Assembly (NCBI GenBank): GCA_024516035.1
Contig: CM044959.1
Span: 23,604,324-23,668,323 of the forward strand
Length of the DNA stretch: 64,000 nucleotides
From: Bactericera cockerelli
Taxonomy: Eukaryota; Arthropoda; Insecta; Hemiptera; Triozidae
Reading direction: 5' to 3'
A program made the position numbers and the translations under genes. This document shows positions 42,201 to 46,173 of the stretch, piece by piece. The number at the start of each line of letters is the position of its first letter. Position 1 is the first letter of the stretch. Under the pieces are notes generated by a model. The model saw only the letters and a list, made by a program, of their open reading frames with translations, was not told the DNA's origin and ran no database searches.

Positions 42201-44354
42201 AATAGACCTCGGAGCCTCCTATGAGGGACACTAAAACACCTGGATTTACAAATGCCAAAGAAATTAATTTGTAATCACCTTATCAAGGTGAGGTAATGAG
42301 TTCCCTCCCGTTGACCTTTTCTTACCCGAGTTCTCTCCGGCTTGTTGCAGGGGTCACCACGAGTATCTCTCCCGGAAATAAGACCACGCTTTTTTACATT
42401 TAGGTATTTAGAAAATGAAAACTATAAAATTATCATTTTTATATAAGAATCGGCCTTTTATAAGGAAATCTTTAAAATCTCTAACTAATAAAAGGCAATG
42501 CCTTCAGTGTATAGTAGAGTTAGGTAAAATACATAGAAGGCCATGCGTCGGGTTTATAGGAGGGTTAGGTAAATATATAGAAGGCCATGCCTTGGGTTTA
42601 GCATAGGGTTAGGAAAAATACATAGAAGGCCATGCCTCAGGTCTATATCAATGATTCCTAGGTGTTTCGATTATAATTTTTATGCTAGGCCTAAACTATG
42701 TACGTATTAAATCAGGTAAAAATGCAAGCGACGCGACGGGAGACAATTTGGTGTTGATAAAACCATGAGCGGGAGAGAACTCGGTGGTGGCGTCCCTTAT
42801 CAATACCTCACGAGGTATGAGTGTACCCCGGACATAATGGACAGAGAAAAAAAACTTCCCTGAAGGGGATCGAACCCAAGTCATCGTGCGTGCAAGCCTA
42901 GTATGCTACCCACTTGGCCCAAAGTCACTACTTTGTCACAACTGTTAGTGAATAGCATCGACATTATGAGAGCTAATTCATGATATTTTATCTCCATTCA
43001 ACCATGATTCTCCAAAATCAATCATAATGCCGCCACAGGTCATTGGCCAATTCTGCAACTACTAAAATTTTCCTCGCGAGGGTAATGGGGTCGTCATGAA
43101 GATCAAATATAAAGATCGAAAAAACAAAACAAAACGTTAAGCCCAAATTGAAAATATAGAGCTAAAAAATTTCGTCCCGCCAGGATTCGAACCCAAGATC
43201 ACTGGGTGGCAGGTCGAGCATGCTACCAATGGACAAAGTTAGCTTCTAAAGAAACGAACGGAAAATGAACTAACTAAATTAATACTTGGAAACTTAAACA
43301 TTAAAATTTTGCAGTGAGAGAGCGAGGTCATCTCGAAAAATACGTACTGGCCAAGATCTGACCACTAAACTAAGGATTCGAAGGTACCTACCCGCCAAAG
43401 AAAATGAAAAGGCCACCAGGTGCCACCCAGTGGACCGGATGAAGGAATAAACTCGATAAATTTGGTATCTGCTCATCAAGATCTTTCATTTGATACCACT
43501 TAAGATTAGTATTATCCTTCAAATCCCGATTTGGGCTCCCGAAACCCGAGGCCGCCCAAATGGGCCGCCCGCTTATAATTTAGAATTTTTTTTTGTTCCA
43601 GGCTCATCTCCATTATATCTTGATCACTTTAGACACCTCACTTAATGTTCAGTGCCAAGTCAAAGACACGAAGTCGGGTCTCAAAGGATCCGTATGAAAA
43701 AAAAAACAGAAAAAAAAAAAAATTATGAATCTTTTCATGTCTTTCACGATTGTTGGGGGGTCTCGAAAATAGGGTTCCCGTTGGCCTAGGAAGTCAAACA
43801 AAAAGTCAAATCAATTTATTTTTCAACGTAGAGTCCATTTCTGCAATAAAAATCGCAATGTTTGAAATTCATGTTGCACTTTTCGCTGGCTGAAAGTACA
43901 TGAAATGCATGGGAACTATGTTTTCCGTAACCTTACACTCTGCCGGGCGGTCTCTTTCTTTGTATAGGCGTTCTTCACACCTCGGCCGAGGTGTTTGATG
44001 TAAGCCTCCATAAAATTTATGCAATTTATGTAGGTACATGTTTATGCATAATTTTATTCGCACCAAATTATGAATCTAGTTATTTATATAATAATATTAA
44101 AGCATCAAATTTTACAAAATCTTACCTTGCTACCATTCTCATTGTAAAGGATCCATCGGTTCAAGCTATCCCGCCAATATTCCACCAGAAATCCTTCGGC
44201 ATACTCCTGACCTTGACCATTGCCAAAACGACCTTGAGTTTCAGTCAGCGTTATCAGATGATTCCGCATCAAGTTGATCTCCAAGTATTCGCGCACTTCA
44301 CTGCTGATCTGAGCTTTGGGACACCAAGCCCCGCCATTTTTTTCGTTTCTTATT
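78..44354 (-). CDS. Ddr: Discoidin-domain receptor tyrosine kinase, partial gene (multi-exon)
   Basis: The product is a single-pass plasma-membrane receptor of the DDR1/DDR2 family. In vertebrates these bind fibrillar collagen through an N-terminal discoidin (F5/8-type C) domain and signal through a C-terminal tyrosine kinase. Nine recognisable exons plus one proposed microexon, all minus strand, encode about 540 residues in the family order: the C-terminal two thirds of the discoidin domain, a discoidin-like domain, a short stalk, a transmembrane helix and a tyrosine-containing juxtamembrane tail. Diagnostic motifs seen by translation are GGAWCPK, GRFGNGQGQEYAEGF, CMRVELYGC, LSYDGEVSG, GLGQLADGLYGADDF, RWVGW, LSEVTFDS and YYAATDIV. 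All introns are GT-AG. The largest, 17.4 kb, separates 44126 from 26730. Missing are the 5' exons (signal peptide, start of the discoidin domain) and the kinase exons beyond position 1. The split between DDR1 and DDR2 is vertebrate-specific, so only the generic symbol is given. Confidence 0.93.
775..1037 (+). mobile_element. 5S rRNA-derived SINE, full length, with TSD
   Basis: The head is a 5S rRNA-like domain: GCCAGCGTC at the start can pair with GACGCTGGC about 115 bp later (helix I), and between them are CACCGAAGTTAAGC and CTTGGATGGGTGACC, the 5S internal promoter (A-box/IE/C-box). The body contains CCCCACTCAGGCTGGGTGAG and CCCGTCGTGATATGACCATG, ending in an A-run. It is flanked by the duplication AAGTTCCTTTCA at 764-775 and 1036-1047. 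It lies in the Ddr intron between 271 and 1197. Confidence 0.93.
1197..1384 (-). CDS. Ddr: Ddr exon: cytoplasmic juxtamembrane, first part
   Basis: A 188-bp exon with acceptor CTGTGCAG before 1384 and donor GTAAGT after 1197. It enters with one base completing a lysine codon and leaves in phase 1. The translation includes SIKKSNKIYGVGVATEE, SEDSENSSLYHEPYKLMSS, then GKQEYGCLISC and KKTPLTSSKSNGDCT. Tyrosines in SLYHEPY and QEYGC are candidate phosphotyrosine docking sites, as in the long juxtamembrane tails of vertebrate DDRs. The acidic SEDSE run is a possible casein-kinase-type site. Function of individual residues is inferred. Confidence 0.9.
1385..4062. other. Ddr intron
   Basis: AT-rich sequence without a recognised gene. 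It holds the poly(C) run at 2267-2285 and a short phrase at 3888-3930 (GAGGTTATTGCCTGTGGCAA with TTTCACCCAACCAATC) that recurs near 9896-9935. Confidence 0.7.
2267..2285 (+). repeat. Poly(C) run
   Basis: Nineteen consecutive C in AT-rich sequence. Assembly length may be unreliable here. Confidence 0.9.
4063..4303 (-). CDS. Ddr: Ddr exon: transmembrane segment and start of cytoplasmic tail
   Basis: A 241-bp exon with acceptor TCATTCCAG before 4303 and donor GTGAGT after 4063, phase 1 in and phase 2 out. After TSQSPDTVTY comes a single hydrophobic helix (VGVIAGMFAMVLLVLGCTVL, then FLV) followed by a strong stop-transfer cluster RRGRKK, which sets type I topology. The rest, HKHSALMNGNAPGVTM and MKELQMHMTTPIIKPTNTN, is the start of the cytoplasmic juxtamembrane region. 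The helix contains a GxxxA-like small-residue pattern (VIAGMFA). DDR receptors are known to form constitutive dimers partly through the transmembrane helix, so this may matter; that link is inference. Confidence 0.93.
4368..4490 (+). mobile_element. 5S-derived SINE body fragment
   Basis: Contains CCGGCCCTACCCAGGCTGGG, GAGGTTAATGTGGGTAGC and CAGCGAATGGAGGG as in the body of the full copies; the 5S-like head is absent. It ends about 65 bp upstream (in transcription sense) of the acceptor of the transmembrane exon. Confidence 0.75.
4633..4715 (-). mobile_element. tRNA-derived SINE head (Thr-like), degenerate
   Basis: ACTTGAAACACCGACCTCCA, GATTACAAATTACGTCCGCG and GATCAAGTTTCTGAGGTTGG resemble the reverse of the Thr-like head. 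The tail is not visible. Confidence 0.6.
5287..5394 (-). CDS. Ddr: Ddr exon: extracellular stalk
   Basis: A 108-bp exon with acceptor TTTCTGTTTCAG-like tract before 5394 and donor GTAAG after 5287, phase 1 on both sides. The translation, after the split codon, reads IRNITEDLMDQFYSQDKP, then LRDLGDSKVTIN and HHRTT. This is the low-complexity extracellular juxtamembrane region that varies most between DDR proteins. It holds one sequon (NIT) and no cysteine. Identification rests on position, correct splice sites and perfect phase agreement with both neighbours rather than on residue conservation. Confidence 0.85.
6124..6180. repeat. 57-bp near-palindrome
   Basis: GCCGGTTCCACACT pairs with AGTGTGGACCCGGC, then GCGAACAT with ATGTTCGC, around GTTAGCTAAC, which is itself a palindrome. 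This may be two fused transposon ends. Confidence 0.75.
6592..6855 (+). mobile_element. 5S rRNA-derived SINE, full length
   Basis: Nearly identical to the copy at 775-1037, with the same 5S-like head, body and A-tail. Flanks AAAAACTCTC (6582-6591) and AAAAACTTTC (6851-6860) are a near-perfect TSD. High identity between copies suggests recent activity. Confidence 0.93.
8288..8345. repeat. Short hairpin element
   Basis: ATTAGTGGAAACAA and TTGTTTCCACTAAT are perfect inverted ends 30 bp apart, with a further inner stem TTTTTGATA/TATCAAAAA. Confidence 0.75.
9202..9792. mobile_element. DNA transposon/MITE with 47-bp terminal inverted repeats, split by a SINE
   Basis: The left end (9202-9248) begins ATGCTCGGTTCTACGCATCT; the right end (9746-9792), reverse-complemented, begins ATGCTCGGTTCTACGGATCT. 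The 47-bp arms differ at two bases and share the inner part GAAAAACACGAAACC and GGGATTGGGA. Between them lies a minus-strand SINE (9249-9580) and about 165 bp of other sequence. Without the SINE the element would be about 260 bp, a usual MITE size. No clear target duplication is visible. A lone piece resembling the inner end lies near 14546-14570. Confidence 0.75.
9249..9580 (-). mobile_element. tRNA-derived SINE (Gly-like head), full length, minus strand
   Basis: The minus strand starts with a tRNA-like head: A-box TTAGCTCAGTGGTTAAGC, anticodon arm CTCGCTTGCCACGCGGAAGG, B-box GGGTTCGATCCCCCGTGCCG. The anticodon position reads GCC (Gly-like). The body includes CGCTCGTGTTGACCCAGCAC and CAGGCTACAACACAGACCAC, ending in a 38-base A-run (T-run 9249-9286 on the plus strand). 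It is inserted in the inverted-repeat element at 9202-9792. Confidence 0.88.
9973..10192 (-). CDS. Ddr: Ddr exon: discoidin-like domain, C-terminal part
   Basis: A 220-bp exon with acceptor GTGTTTCAG before 10192 and donor GTAAGT after 9973. It enters in phase 0 and leaves in phase 1. The translation contains VFQTVKIFFSMDGETFQ, VPNPEFFPKNRTAFNVVI, SLKGRVSRFLKVQLYF and WILLSEVTFDS. The RxxRxLK...LYF then W-x-L-SEVTF pattern is the end of the DDR discoidin-like domain (LFSEISF or MFSEITF in vertebrates). The second cysteine expected in the vertebrate EVQC segment is isoleucine here, matching loss of its partner in the exon at 14747. There is one N-glycosylation sequon, NRT. A minus-strand SINE tail lies about 70 bp upstream of the acceptor. 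Confidence 0.94.
10265..10432 (-). mobile_element. tRNA-derived SINE 3' fragment (Gly-like family), minus strand
   Basis: The plus strand shows GTTTAACAGCCTTTTTATTT, GTAGCCATGAAACAT and AAGTGCTGGGTCAACAC, the reverse of the family 3' half. The tRNA-like head is absent. The A-rich end is about 70 bp from the acceptor of the Ddr exon at 10192. Confidence 0.75.
11151..11382 (+). mobile_element. tRNA-derived SINE (Gly-like head), internal deletion
   Basis: Intact head (GCGCGATTAGCTCAGTAGTT, GGGTTCGATCCCCCGTGCCG) and intact 3' part ending in an A-run, but about 75 bp in the middle, including the TGTTGACCCAGCAC segment, is missing. AAATTCCACTTGAA occurs just before the head and again at 11536-11549. 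Confidence 0.85.
12393..12440 (-). mobile_element. 5S-derived SINE fragment, minus strand
   Basis: Minus strand reads CGTTATGCTGGCTATTCC then CTCAGGCTGGGTGAG, matching the head/body junction of the full copies with several changes. Confidence 0.55.
12779..12791 (-). CDS. Ddr: Candidate 13-nt Ddr microexon
   Basis: Minus-strand sequence GAGGCAG|TTCCCACGTTAAG|GTAAAA offers a 13-nt exon between an AG acceptor and a GT donor. Upstream on the minus strand is a moderately pyrimidine-rich stretch (ATGCTCTCCTACGCTCTCAC). It converts phase 2 of the exon at 14747 into phase 0 of the exon at 10192. The joined peptide is LHTNHLPSSHVKVFQTV, with exactly the residue spacing of vertebrate DDR2 between HCNN and IFKEV and with the VK dipeptide in the same place. 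The frame repair and length match are seen in the sequence; use of the exon is inference. A rival 16-nt choice exists near 13130-13145 (encoding YEPAE), with a stronger donor GTAGGT, but it adds one residue and has a purine-rich acceptor. Confidence 0.45.
14747..14867 (-). CDS. Ddr: Ddr exon: discoidin-like domain, WVGW segment
   Basis: This 121-bp exon was found by extending the DDR reading between 16194 and 10192; its open frame is too short to stand out alone. Acceptor TTCACAG precedes 14867. The translation is GSRWVGWPDDSLNGHPLEI, then LFEFDSVQEFSSMSLHTNH and LP. It matches the family pattern of (Y)xWVGW followed by I-x-FEFD and the MxxHCNN segment. The only in-frame GT soon after LHTNHLP is CCCCAG|GTTGCA, a weak donor, which leaves phase 2. 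The next large exon (10192) starts in phase 0, so a direct join would shift the frame. Threonine replaces the cysteine of the vertebrate HCNN motif. Confidence 0.85.
16194..16358 (-). CDS. Ddr: Ddr exon: start of discoidin-like domain
   Basis: A 165-bp exon with acceptor TTTGCAG before 16358 and donor GTAGG after 16194, phase 1 on both sides. The translation contains NLLSYTVPKPDTEF, LSYDGEVSG, then GLGQLADGLYGADDFILED. The YDG and GLGQLxDGxxGxDDF motifs are the hallmark of the second, discoidin-like domain of DDR1/2. The exon ends in SFG, where the glycine codon is split with the exon at 14867. Confidence 0.95.
16386..16480 (+). repeat. Dispersed repeat, copy also at 17925-17985
   Basis: CGCAGTGTTCATTGTAAGGG, TGTCACTGAAAACCCTGCAA and CCAGGTCAGAT match CGCAGTGTTATTTGTACGGG, TTTCACTGAAAACCCTACAA and CTAGGTCCAGAT. 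Confidence 0.65.
16556..16790 (+). mobile_element. Probable RTE-like 3' repeat
   Basis: ACTAGCTAAAACCCGGCACT, GTCAACCCTCATGAAAATTT, AGCCAGTCAGACACGCACAG and TTTTATATATGTATAGA resemble tails of RTE-type elements, which carry a CAGACAG phrase and TATATA end. Confidence 0.4.
17587..17835 (+). mobile_element. tRNA-derived SINE (Gly-like head), degenerate
   Basis: Starts AGGCGCACGATTGACTCAG with part of the anticodon arm missing, a recognisable B-box GAGTTCGAACCCC, then the family body (GAGCTCGTGTTGACCCAGCA, GAAACACTTATC). Confidence 0.7.
20443..20640. repeat. Local direct duplication in a pyrimidine-rich tract
   Basis: ACAGTTATACCTCATCACTT, then TCTCCCATTTCCTCCTCTCT and GTCTCACTTCCATCTTTC occur at 20448-20508 and again at 20558-20635, the second with a short internal insertion. 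Confidence 0.75.
21598..21655 (-). mobile_element. tRNA-like SINE head, degenerate, minus strand
   Basis: The minus strand contains GAGCGCTCGTGCGGCTGAAT then GGTCGAGGATTCGATTCTCA, a B-box-like region. The 5' half is unclear. Confidence 0.4.
23038..23125 (-). mobile_element. tRNA-like SINE head, minus strand
   Basis: The minus strand reads GTGCACTGGTGGTCAAGTGG, then GGTTCGAACTTCACCCAGTG. A- and B-box spacing and pairing ends resemble a class II tRNA-derived head. It has too many unpaired positions for a functional tRNA gene. Confidence 0.5.
23697..23915 (+). mobile_element. tRNA-derived SINE, separate family
   Basis: tRNA-like head GTCCCAGTATCTCAGTGGTA with B-box-like GCGGGTCCGAAACCCTGCCG, long variable arm, body CTTGGGCTTACTGCTGGAAT and end TAAATAAGGCTATATTATTA. 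A shorter relative is at 60866-60965. Confidence 0.7.
25000..25107. repeat. 13-bp tandem repeat
   Basis: CGTTACATAATAT repeated about eight times, decaying at the right to CGTTACATAATTT and CGTCACATAATTT. Confidence 0.9.
25932..26245 (+). mobile_element. tRNA-derived SINE (Gly-like head), full length
   Basis: Head with A-box TAGCTCAGTGGTTAAGC and a slightly changed B-box (GGTTTCGAACCCCCGCG), body with CGCTCGTGTTGACCCAGCAC and CAGGCTACAACGCAGACCAC, and an A-run ending at 26245. Confidence 0.88.
26260..26520 (+). mobile_element. Dispersed repeat, shorter copy of 60056-60780
   Basis: TTCCTCGTGATTGCTTCACA, AGACCGACAGTCCAACAGAC, GTTATGAAACGTCCAGAAAT and TCTAATATTAGAAATTTCTC match the longer copy; the middle is deleted. 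It abuts the SINE at 25932-26245 and ends about 65 bp from the Ddr exon donor at 26583. Confidence 0.6.
26583..26730 (-). CDS. Ddr: Ddr exon: discoidin domain, C-terminal part
   Basis: A 148-bp exon with acceptor CTGTTCCAG before 26730 and donor GTGAGT after 26583. It enters in phase 0 and leaves in phase 1. The translation runs ILSGNINTYLEVRQELVF, then VAERVRFIPY and CMRVELYGCSWE. The VRFIP and C-x-RVELYGC signatures close the discoidin domain of DDR receptors. The exon joins in frame to 44126 (GSK|ILSGN) and to 16358 (E then a split CAA codon). The intron upstream of its acceptor starts with only about 70 bp of ordinary sequence before a 30-bp minisatellite begins, so the branch point is either in that short gap or inside the array. 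Confidence 0.95.
26803..27698. repeat. 30-bp minisatellite, block 1 (about 30 units)
   Basis: The unit is GATACCTGAACTACCTGAAG followed by TAACGTCAAA. Variants change the last bases (CAAAG, CTAAG, CACAG) and GTAACG to GCAACG. In the right half the GCAACG...CACAG variant recurs every third unit, a 90-bp higher-order repeat. The block starts about 70 bp upstream (minus sense) of the Ddr exon acceptor at 26731. A 392-codon plus-strand frame through it exists only because 30 is divisible by three. Confidence 0.97.
27700..27857 (+). mobile_element. tRNA-derived SINE (Thr-like head) inserted in the minisatellite
   Basis: The head begins GACCTCAGTAGCTTGATCG, with anticodon arm GGACTTGTAACCTGG (TGT in the anticodon position, Thr-like) and B-box GGTTCAAGTCCCGG. 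The tail is GTAGTTGTGATATCACGATA followed by an A-run. The 15-bp array sequence ACTACCTGAAGTAAC stands on both sides (27684-27698 and 27859-27873), as expected for a TSD, although the array itself repeats this string. Confidence 0.85.
27859..28515. repeat. 30-bp minisatellite, block 2 (about 22 units)
   Basis: Continuation of block 1 after the SINE at 27700-27857. One unit near 28180-28200 lacks ACTACCTGA-type sequence, and two units read GAACTACTTGAAG followed by TAACGTCTATG, variants absent from block 1. Confidence 0.97.
29965..30312. repeat. Tandem repeat of about 55-70 bp, five copies
   Basis: Copies share TGCATTTAGTGGAGACTCCA, then GGATTTAAGACGTAATTATA and AAACAGAACG. The second copy is shortened by an internal deletion. 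Confidence 0.85.
30975..31085 (+). mobile_element. tRNA-derived SINE (Thr-like), 5'-truncated
   Basis: GTAACCTGAGGGTCAGTGGT, TCGAGTCCCAAGTATAGC and TAATTGTAACATCACGG match the family from the anticodon arm onward. Confidence 0.65.
31356..31636 (+). mobile_element. tRNA-derived SINE (Gly-like head), B-box damaged
   Basis: GCGCACGATTAGCTCAGTGG starts the head, but the B-box is deleted (AAGGTCCCCCGAGCCG). The body is complete up to AACACTCATCTT. Loss of the B-box would remove Pol III transcription. Confidence 0.82.
33325..33927. mobile_element. Non-autonomous DNA element with 13-bp terminal inverted repeats
   Basis: It begins ACTTTCCTTATCC and ends GGATAAGGAAAGT. Inside is a second inverted AGGAAAGT near the left end, plus TGTGAACACGATATCTCGAG and GCGGCTGCAGGGCCG followed by its partial mirror CGGCCGCAAGGGCC. 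No transposase frame was found. Confidence 0.6.
34349..34490 (+). mobile_element. tRNA-derived SINE (Thr-like head) with TSD
   Basis: Same family as 27700-27857: GACCTCAGAAGCTTGATCAA, GGACTTGTAACCTGGAGGTC and GTGACATCACGAAAGTG. Flanks ATTTCTACAAGAAAA (34333-34347) and ATTTCTAAAAGAAAA (34499-34513) form a near-perfect TSD. Confidence 0.87.
34710..35058. mobile_element. Foldback element with 121-bp arms
   Basis: Arms 34710-34830 and 34938-35058 are near-perfect reverse complements (one clear mismatch, GAGAGTT versus GAGGGTT), with a 107-bp spacer that contains ATGACGTCAC. Each arm carries ACACTTCGTGTTTAAAAATG and GGAGAACGCTG, a motif order similar to that of the foldback at 39729-40272, so the two probably belong to related families. 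Confidence 0.88.
35845..35986 (-). mobile_element. tRNA-derived SINE (Thr-like head), minus strand, perfect 16-bp TSD
   Basis: Reverse copy ending in AAGCTACTGAGGTCGGT. It is flanked by identical 16-bp copies of GGTACAGGAAAAATAG at 35829-35844 and 35987-36002, so insertion is recent. Confidence 0.9.
37671..37826 (+). CDS. Candidate first exon of a secreted peptide (unrecognised)
   Basis: Part of a 117-codon open frame (37592-37945). From the ATG at 37643, or the stretch following it, the frame encodes MRNASLPIVYLIFTLLTCSI, which looks like a signal peptide. It continues DSHISRDGDFEELPILKK, ISKYWNTRFSMAKQ and CDLIGHI. At 37826/37827 there is a near-perfect donor, CATAT|GTAAGTA, which would end the exon; reading through would instead give CKYLRYSIEVF and on to a stop at 37943. 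A dibasic KK precedes the Trp/Arg-Phe-rich segment, which is how neuropeptide precursors are built. I recognise no family. It lies antisense to Ddr within an intron, and chance frames of this length occur elsewhere in the window. Confidence 0.25.
38642..38751. repeat. Perfect 51-bp palindrome with 8-bp loop
   Basis: The left arm, 38642-38692 (AAAAAAAATATGTCTTCAGT ... TTTGGTCA), is matched base for base by the right arm, 38701-38751; the loop is AGGGACAC. No mismatches are seen. Confidence 0.95.
38981..39244 (-). mobile_element. 5S rRNA-derived SINE, full length, minus strand
   Basis: Reverse-complement copy: T-run at 38981, then body and 5S-like head ending CGACGCTGGCT at 39244. Flanked by TGACATTGTATT and TGACGTTGTATT, a TSD with one change. 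Confidence 0.93.
39729..40272. mobile_element. 544-bp foldback element with ~264-bp arms
   Basis: It starts TATCCCCCAAAAACACCACT and ends with the exact complement GGTGTTTTTGGGGGATA. The arms are symmetric about 40000.5 and nearly identical to about 39975 and 40026, with an imperfect inner stem and a short AT-rich loop. TA borders both ends, consistent with a TA target duplication. It contains the string CACTTCGTGGTTAAAAAAAG shared in pattern with the foldback at 34710-35058. It has no coding capacity. Confidence 0.9.
40480..42133. repeat. 1.65-kb composite inverted repeat built of ACAGGGTG modules
   Basis: The two halves are near-perfect reverse complements about a centre near 41306: TACAGGGTGTCCCACCAAAC at 40480 pairs with the region ending 42133, and identity persists to about 41215 and 41395. 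Each arm is subdivided by ACAGGGTG or its complement CACCCTGT about every 120-140 bp (40481, 40604, 40733, 40867, 41009, 41034 and 41158 on the left, mirrored on the right). This looks like several foldback or MITE units with the same terminus joined in series and then mirrored. Small indels between arms show some age. No transposase is visible. Confidence 0.9.
42500..42648. repeat. Short tandem repeat, about 48-50-bp unit, three copies
   Basis: Each copy contains GTTAGG(T/A)AAAATACATAG and AAGGCCATGCNTNGGGTTTA. Confidence 0.8.
42850..42930 (-). mobile_element. tRNA-like SINE head, minus strand
   Basis: The minus strand reads GGCCAAGTGGGTAGCATACT, GGCTTGCACGCACG and TGGGTTCGATCCCCTTCAGG. The loop reads TGC at the anticodon position (Ala-like). 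Similar degenerate heads lie at 43175-43235 and 54478-54545. Confidence 0.55.
43175..43235 (-). mobile_element. tRNA-like SINE head, minus strand
   Basis: The minus strand reads CCATTGGTAGCATGCTCGAC, TGCCACCCAGTGATC and TTGGGTTCGAATCCTGGCGG, a clear B-box. Confidence 0.5.
44126..44354 (-). CDS. Ddr: Ddr exon: discoidin domain, middle part
   Basis: A 229-bp exon with acceptor TTTCAG before 44354 and donor GTAAG after 44126. It starts with the third base of a codon and ends in phase 0, giving 76 codons. The peptide reads IRNEKNGGAWCPK and continues through EVREYLEINL, ITLTETQGRFGNGQGQEY, EGFLVEYWRD and WILYNENGSK. This is the F5/8C beta-sandwich core with the cysteine of the GAWCP motif, which in the family pairs with the cysteine ending the domain (LYGC in the next exon). 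The exon before it should encode the LGMESG-like start of the domain. I searched the minus strand up to 64000 for such an exon and did not recognise one. Confidence 0.95.
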
Positions 44355-45266
44355 CTGAAACAGATTAAGAGTTCGAGTTGTTAACATCAGTTAACATTTT
44401 TTATAGACCCGTGAAGAAGCACTACGCCAAGGTAAATAAAAATGGCACACAATCTTTTAATATACCTACCTAACATAGTGCAAAGGCTAGCTATTATTGA
44501 TTTTATGTAAATCATGAAAGTGCTCCTGCAATGAATAATGTGTTTTAGGAAAATTGTAAAGAAGTCATTAATAATCGCCGAGTTTTCACAAGCACTATCC
44601 TGAAACGCGTGCCATATGAGAACCTGTACATAATTTATTAGCTCTCAAGTTAATAAATCTCTGATCGCGCTTTTAAAACTATAAGATTATGTAACTTTAG
44701 TGATGAATTTTGGGTTACTTTGAAATAACAAACTAACAGAAAGGACAAAATAGATTGGTACTCCTACTGAATAAATGTTACTCCTGAAGTAATTCATTTT
44801 CATTATTAATTATCATACTGAATAATGAAAATAAATTATTTCAGGAAAATTTTAAGTACATATTATTGTACCTATATTGTACCTACAACTTTCATATCCA
44901 TACCAAGAAAATCGAAAAATTGATTAAATGAGAAAGGATAAAACAAATAGATAAAAAGTTAAGAGGAAAGAGCTAAAGGATTTGAGATAGGTGTCTATTC
45001 CAGTGTTATGGAAGCAGAAGGAAAGGTTGGACGAGTTTGTAGAGAGCTGAAGGAAGTCATTTCTCATGTGGTGCTTCCTTTTATAAATGGAAATTTCAAA
45101 ATCAATCTGGTAAGGCAAAAGGGTTATAGCTTTGCAAAGTCTACAGTGACTTTAGAGAGAGAGAGAACGTAAAAATATTTATTGAAAATACTTTACAACT
45201 TGTGCCACATGGGCACTTGCCTAAACGACACAGTATACTTTTTTTTTCCTTCTTTCTTTTTGTATG

Positions 45267-45310
45267 CTTGTATCACAAGCATACAAAAACTTGTATGCTT
45301 GTGATACAAG
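45267..45310. repeat. Perfect 20-bp hairpin beyond the HMG-box gene
   Basis: CTTGTATCACAAGCATACAA, loop AAAC, then its exact complement. It lies about 90 bp past the AATAAA of the HMG-box gene. Confidence 0.85.
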
Positions 45311-45400
45311 TTTTTATAAGAAGGCGATGATATCAGATATTCTTTGGGGAGTTTGAGAAAATAGAGGACAAACAAGAAATTAAAATATTCTAAATTTCCG

Positions 45401-45406
45401 TTTATT
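45401..45406 (-). terminator. Poly(A) signal AATAAA of the HMG-box gene
   Basis: AATAAA on the minus strand, in the context ATTACAATAAACGG, about 80 nt after the TGA at 45489-45487. Its own poly(A) signal supports an independent transcription unit within the Ddr intron. Confidence 0.65.
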
Positions 45407-45486
45407 GTAATAAAATACAAACACATTCATTGGTAATTCAAAAAGTTACAATTCAGACACTAGAATTTTGTGAAGAAAGTTCTCTT

Positions 45487-46077
45487 TCAAGCATTTCTTC
45501 TTCTCTTCACAGGAGTCATTTTTTTTGCCGTGCTCCTTTTTCTTTTACGAACAGGACTTTGGTCCCAACTAGTTATATCATTGGATGATTTGCTTTTTCT
45601 TACTTTTAATGTTTTTGATTTAGAAGGCCTTGATTTAGACTTGCGTTTGGATTTCTTGTCGCTCTCAAGTGATGCTGCTCTGGACCTAGACCTTTTTTTC
45701 CCGGCAGCGGATCGAGACCTTTTCGTCTTGCTTCCTGCTTTCTTCACTGTCAATCTGGGACCTCCTCTCCTTTGCTTAGGAGCGTGTTCTGCCATTTCAT
45801 AGTACGGTTTCTTGCTTGATTCGGACATACCAGACCATTTGCAGCCCGCGTACTTCGCAACAGATGTCACTGGTTGACCCTTGAACTTGTCATTCTTAAT
45901 CAGCTCCAGGTAGAAATTCATGTAGGCGTTACGTGAGGTTTTTGCATGGCCGCGCTTGGCATGACTCTTCACACTGGACTCGGCCGTCTCCCATGTGCAT
46001 GACGTTTCCGTCGTTCCTTTAGACTCCTCGGTACTCGACATCTTGCTGCTTACATCGTAAAAGTCACAGGAATCCAT
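45487..46077 (-). CDS. HMG-box protamine-like chromatin protein, intronless
   Basis: A 196-codon intact frame. The natural start is the ATG at 46077 in context TTAAAATGG; the frame runs 10 codons further upstream but only from a GTG. Residues 1-45 are acidic and Ser/Thr-rich (MSSTEESKGTTETS). Residues about 46-100 form an HMG-box-like segment: TSRNAYMNFYLELIKND, SVAKYAGCKWSGMSESSKK, PYYEMAEHAPKQ, with the aromatic N-terminal and Trp/Tyr core positions expected for the fold. Residues 100-196 are a Lys/Arg/Ser tail (KTKRSRSAAGKKRSRSR, KSKRKSKSRPSKSK, ending VKRRRNA). HMG box plus basic tail is the architecture of insect sperm protamine-like proteins (Drosophila Mst35B and Prtl99C, MST-HMG class) that package sperm DNA. 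Family is inferred from architecture; a general HMG chromatin protein is the alternative. AATAAA lies about 80 nt past the stop. The gene sits on the same strand inside the Ddr 5' intron. Confidence 0.8.
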   Translation of the reverse strand: MDSCDFYDVSSKMSSTEESKGTTETSCTWETAESSVKSHAKRGHAKTSRNAYMNFYLELIKNDKFKGQPVTSVAKYAGCKWSGMSESSKKPYYEMAEHAPKQRRGGPRLTVKKAGSKTKRSRSAAGKKRSRSRAASLESDKKSKRKSKSRPSKSKTLKVRKSKSSNDITSWDQSPVRKRKRSTAKKMTPVKRRRNA

Positions 46078-46162
46078 TTTAACTGGATTAAAGAATATTT
46101 TCTTCACTAGTTAAAATTCTAAAAGTAGATTCTGGAGACTCGAATTTATTTGAATGGGACCT

Positions 46163-46173
46163 AAAATATAACA
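46163..46173 (-). promoter_or_regulatory. Possible TATA-like element upstream of the HMG-box gene
   Basis: Minus strand TTATATTTTAG lies about 90 bp upstream of the ATG at 46077. Position and AT composition fit a TATA box, but AT-rich strings are common here, so this is weak. Confidence 0.25.

Noticed and set aside
46078..46107. Ten-codon N-terminal extension of the HMG-box protein
   Set aside because: The extension begins at GTG, not ATG; the first ATG (46077) has a good context.
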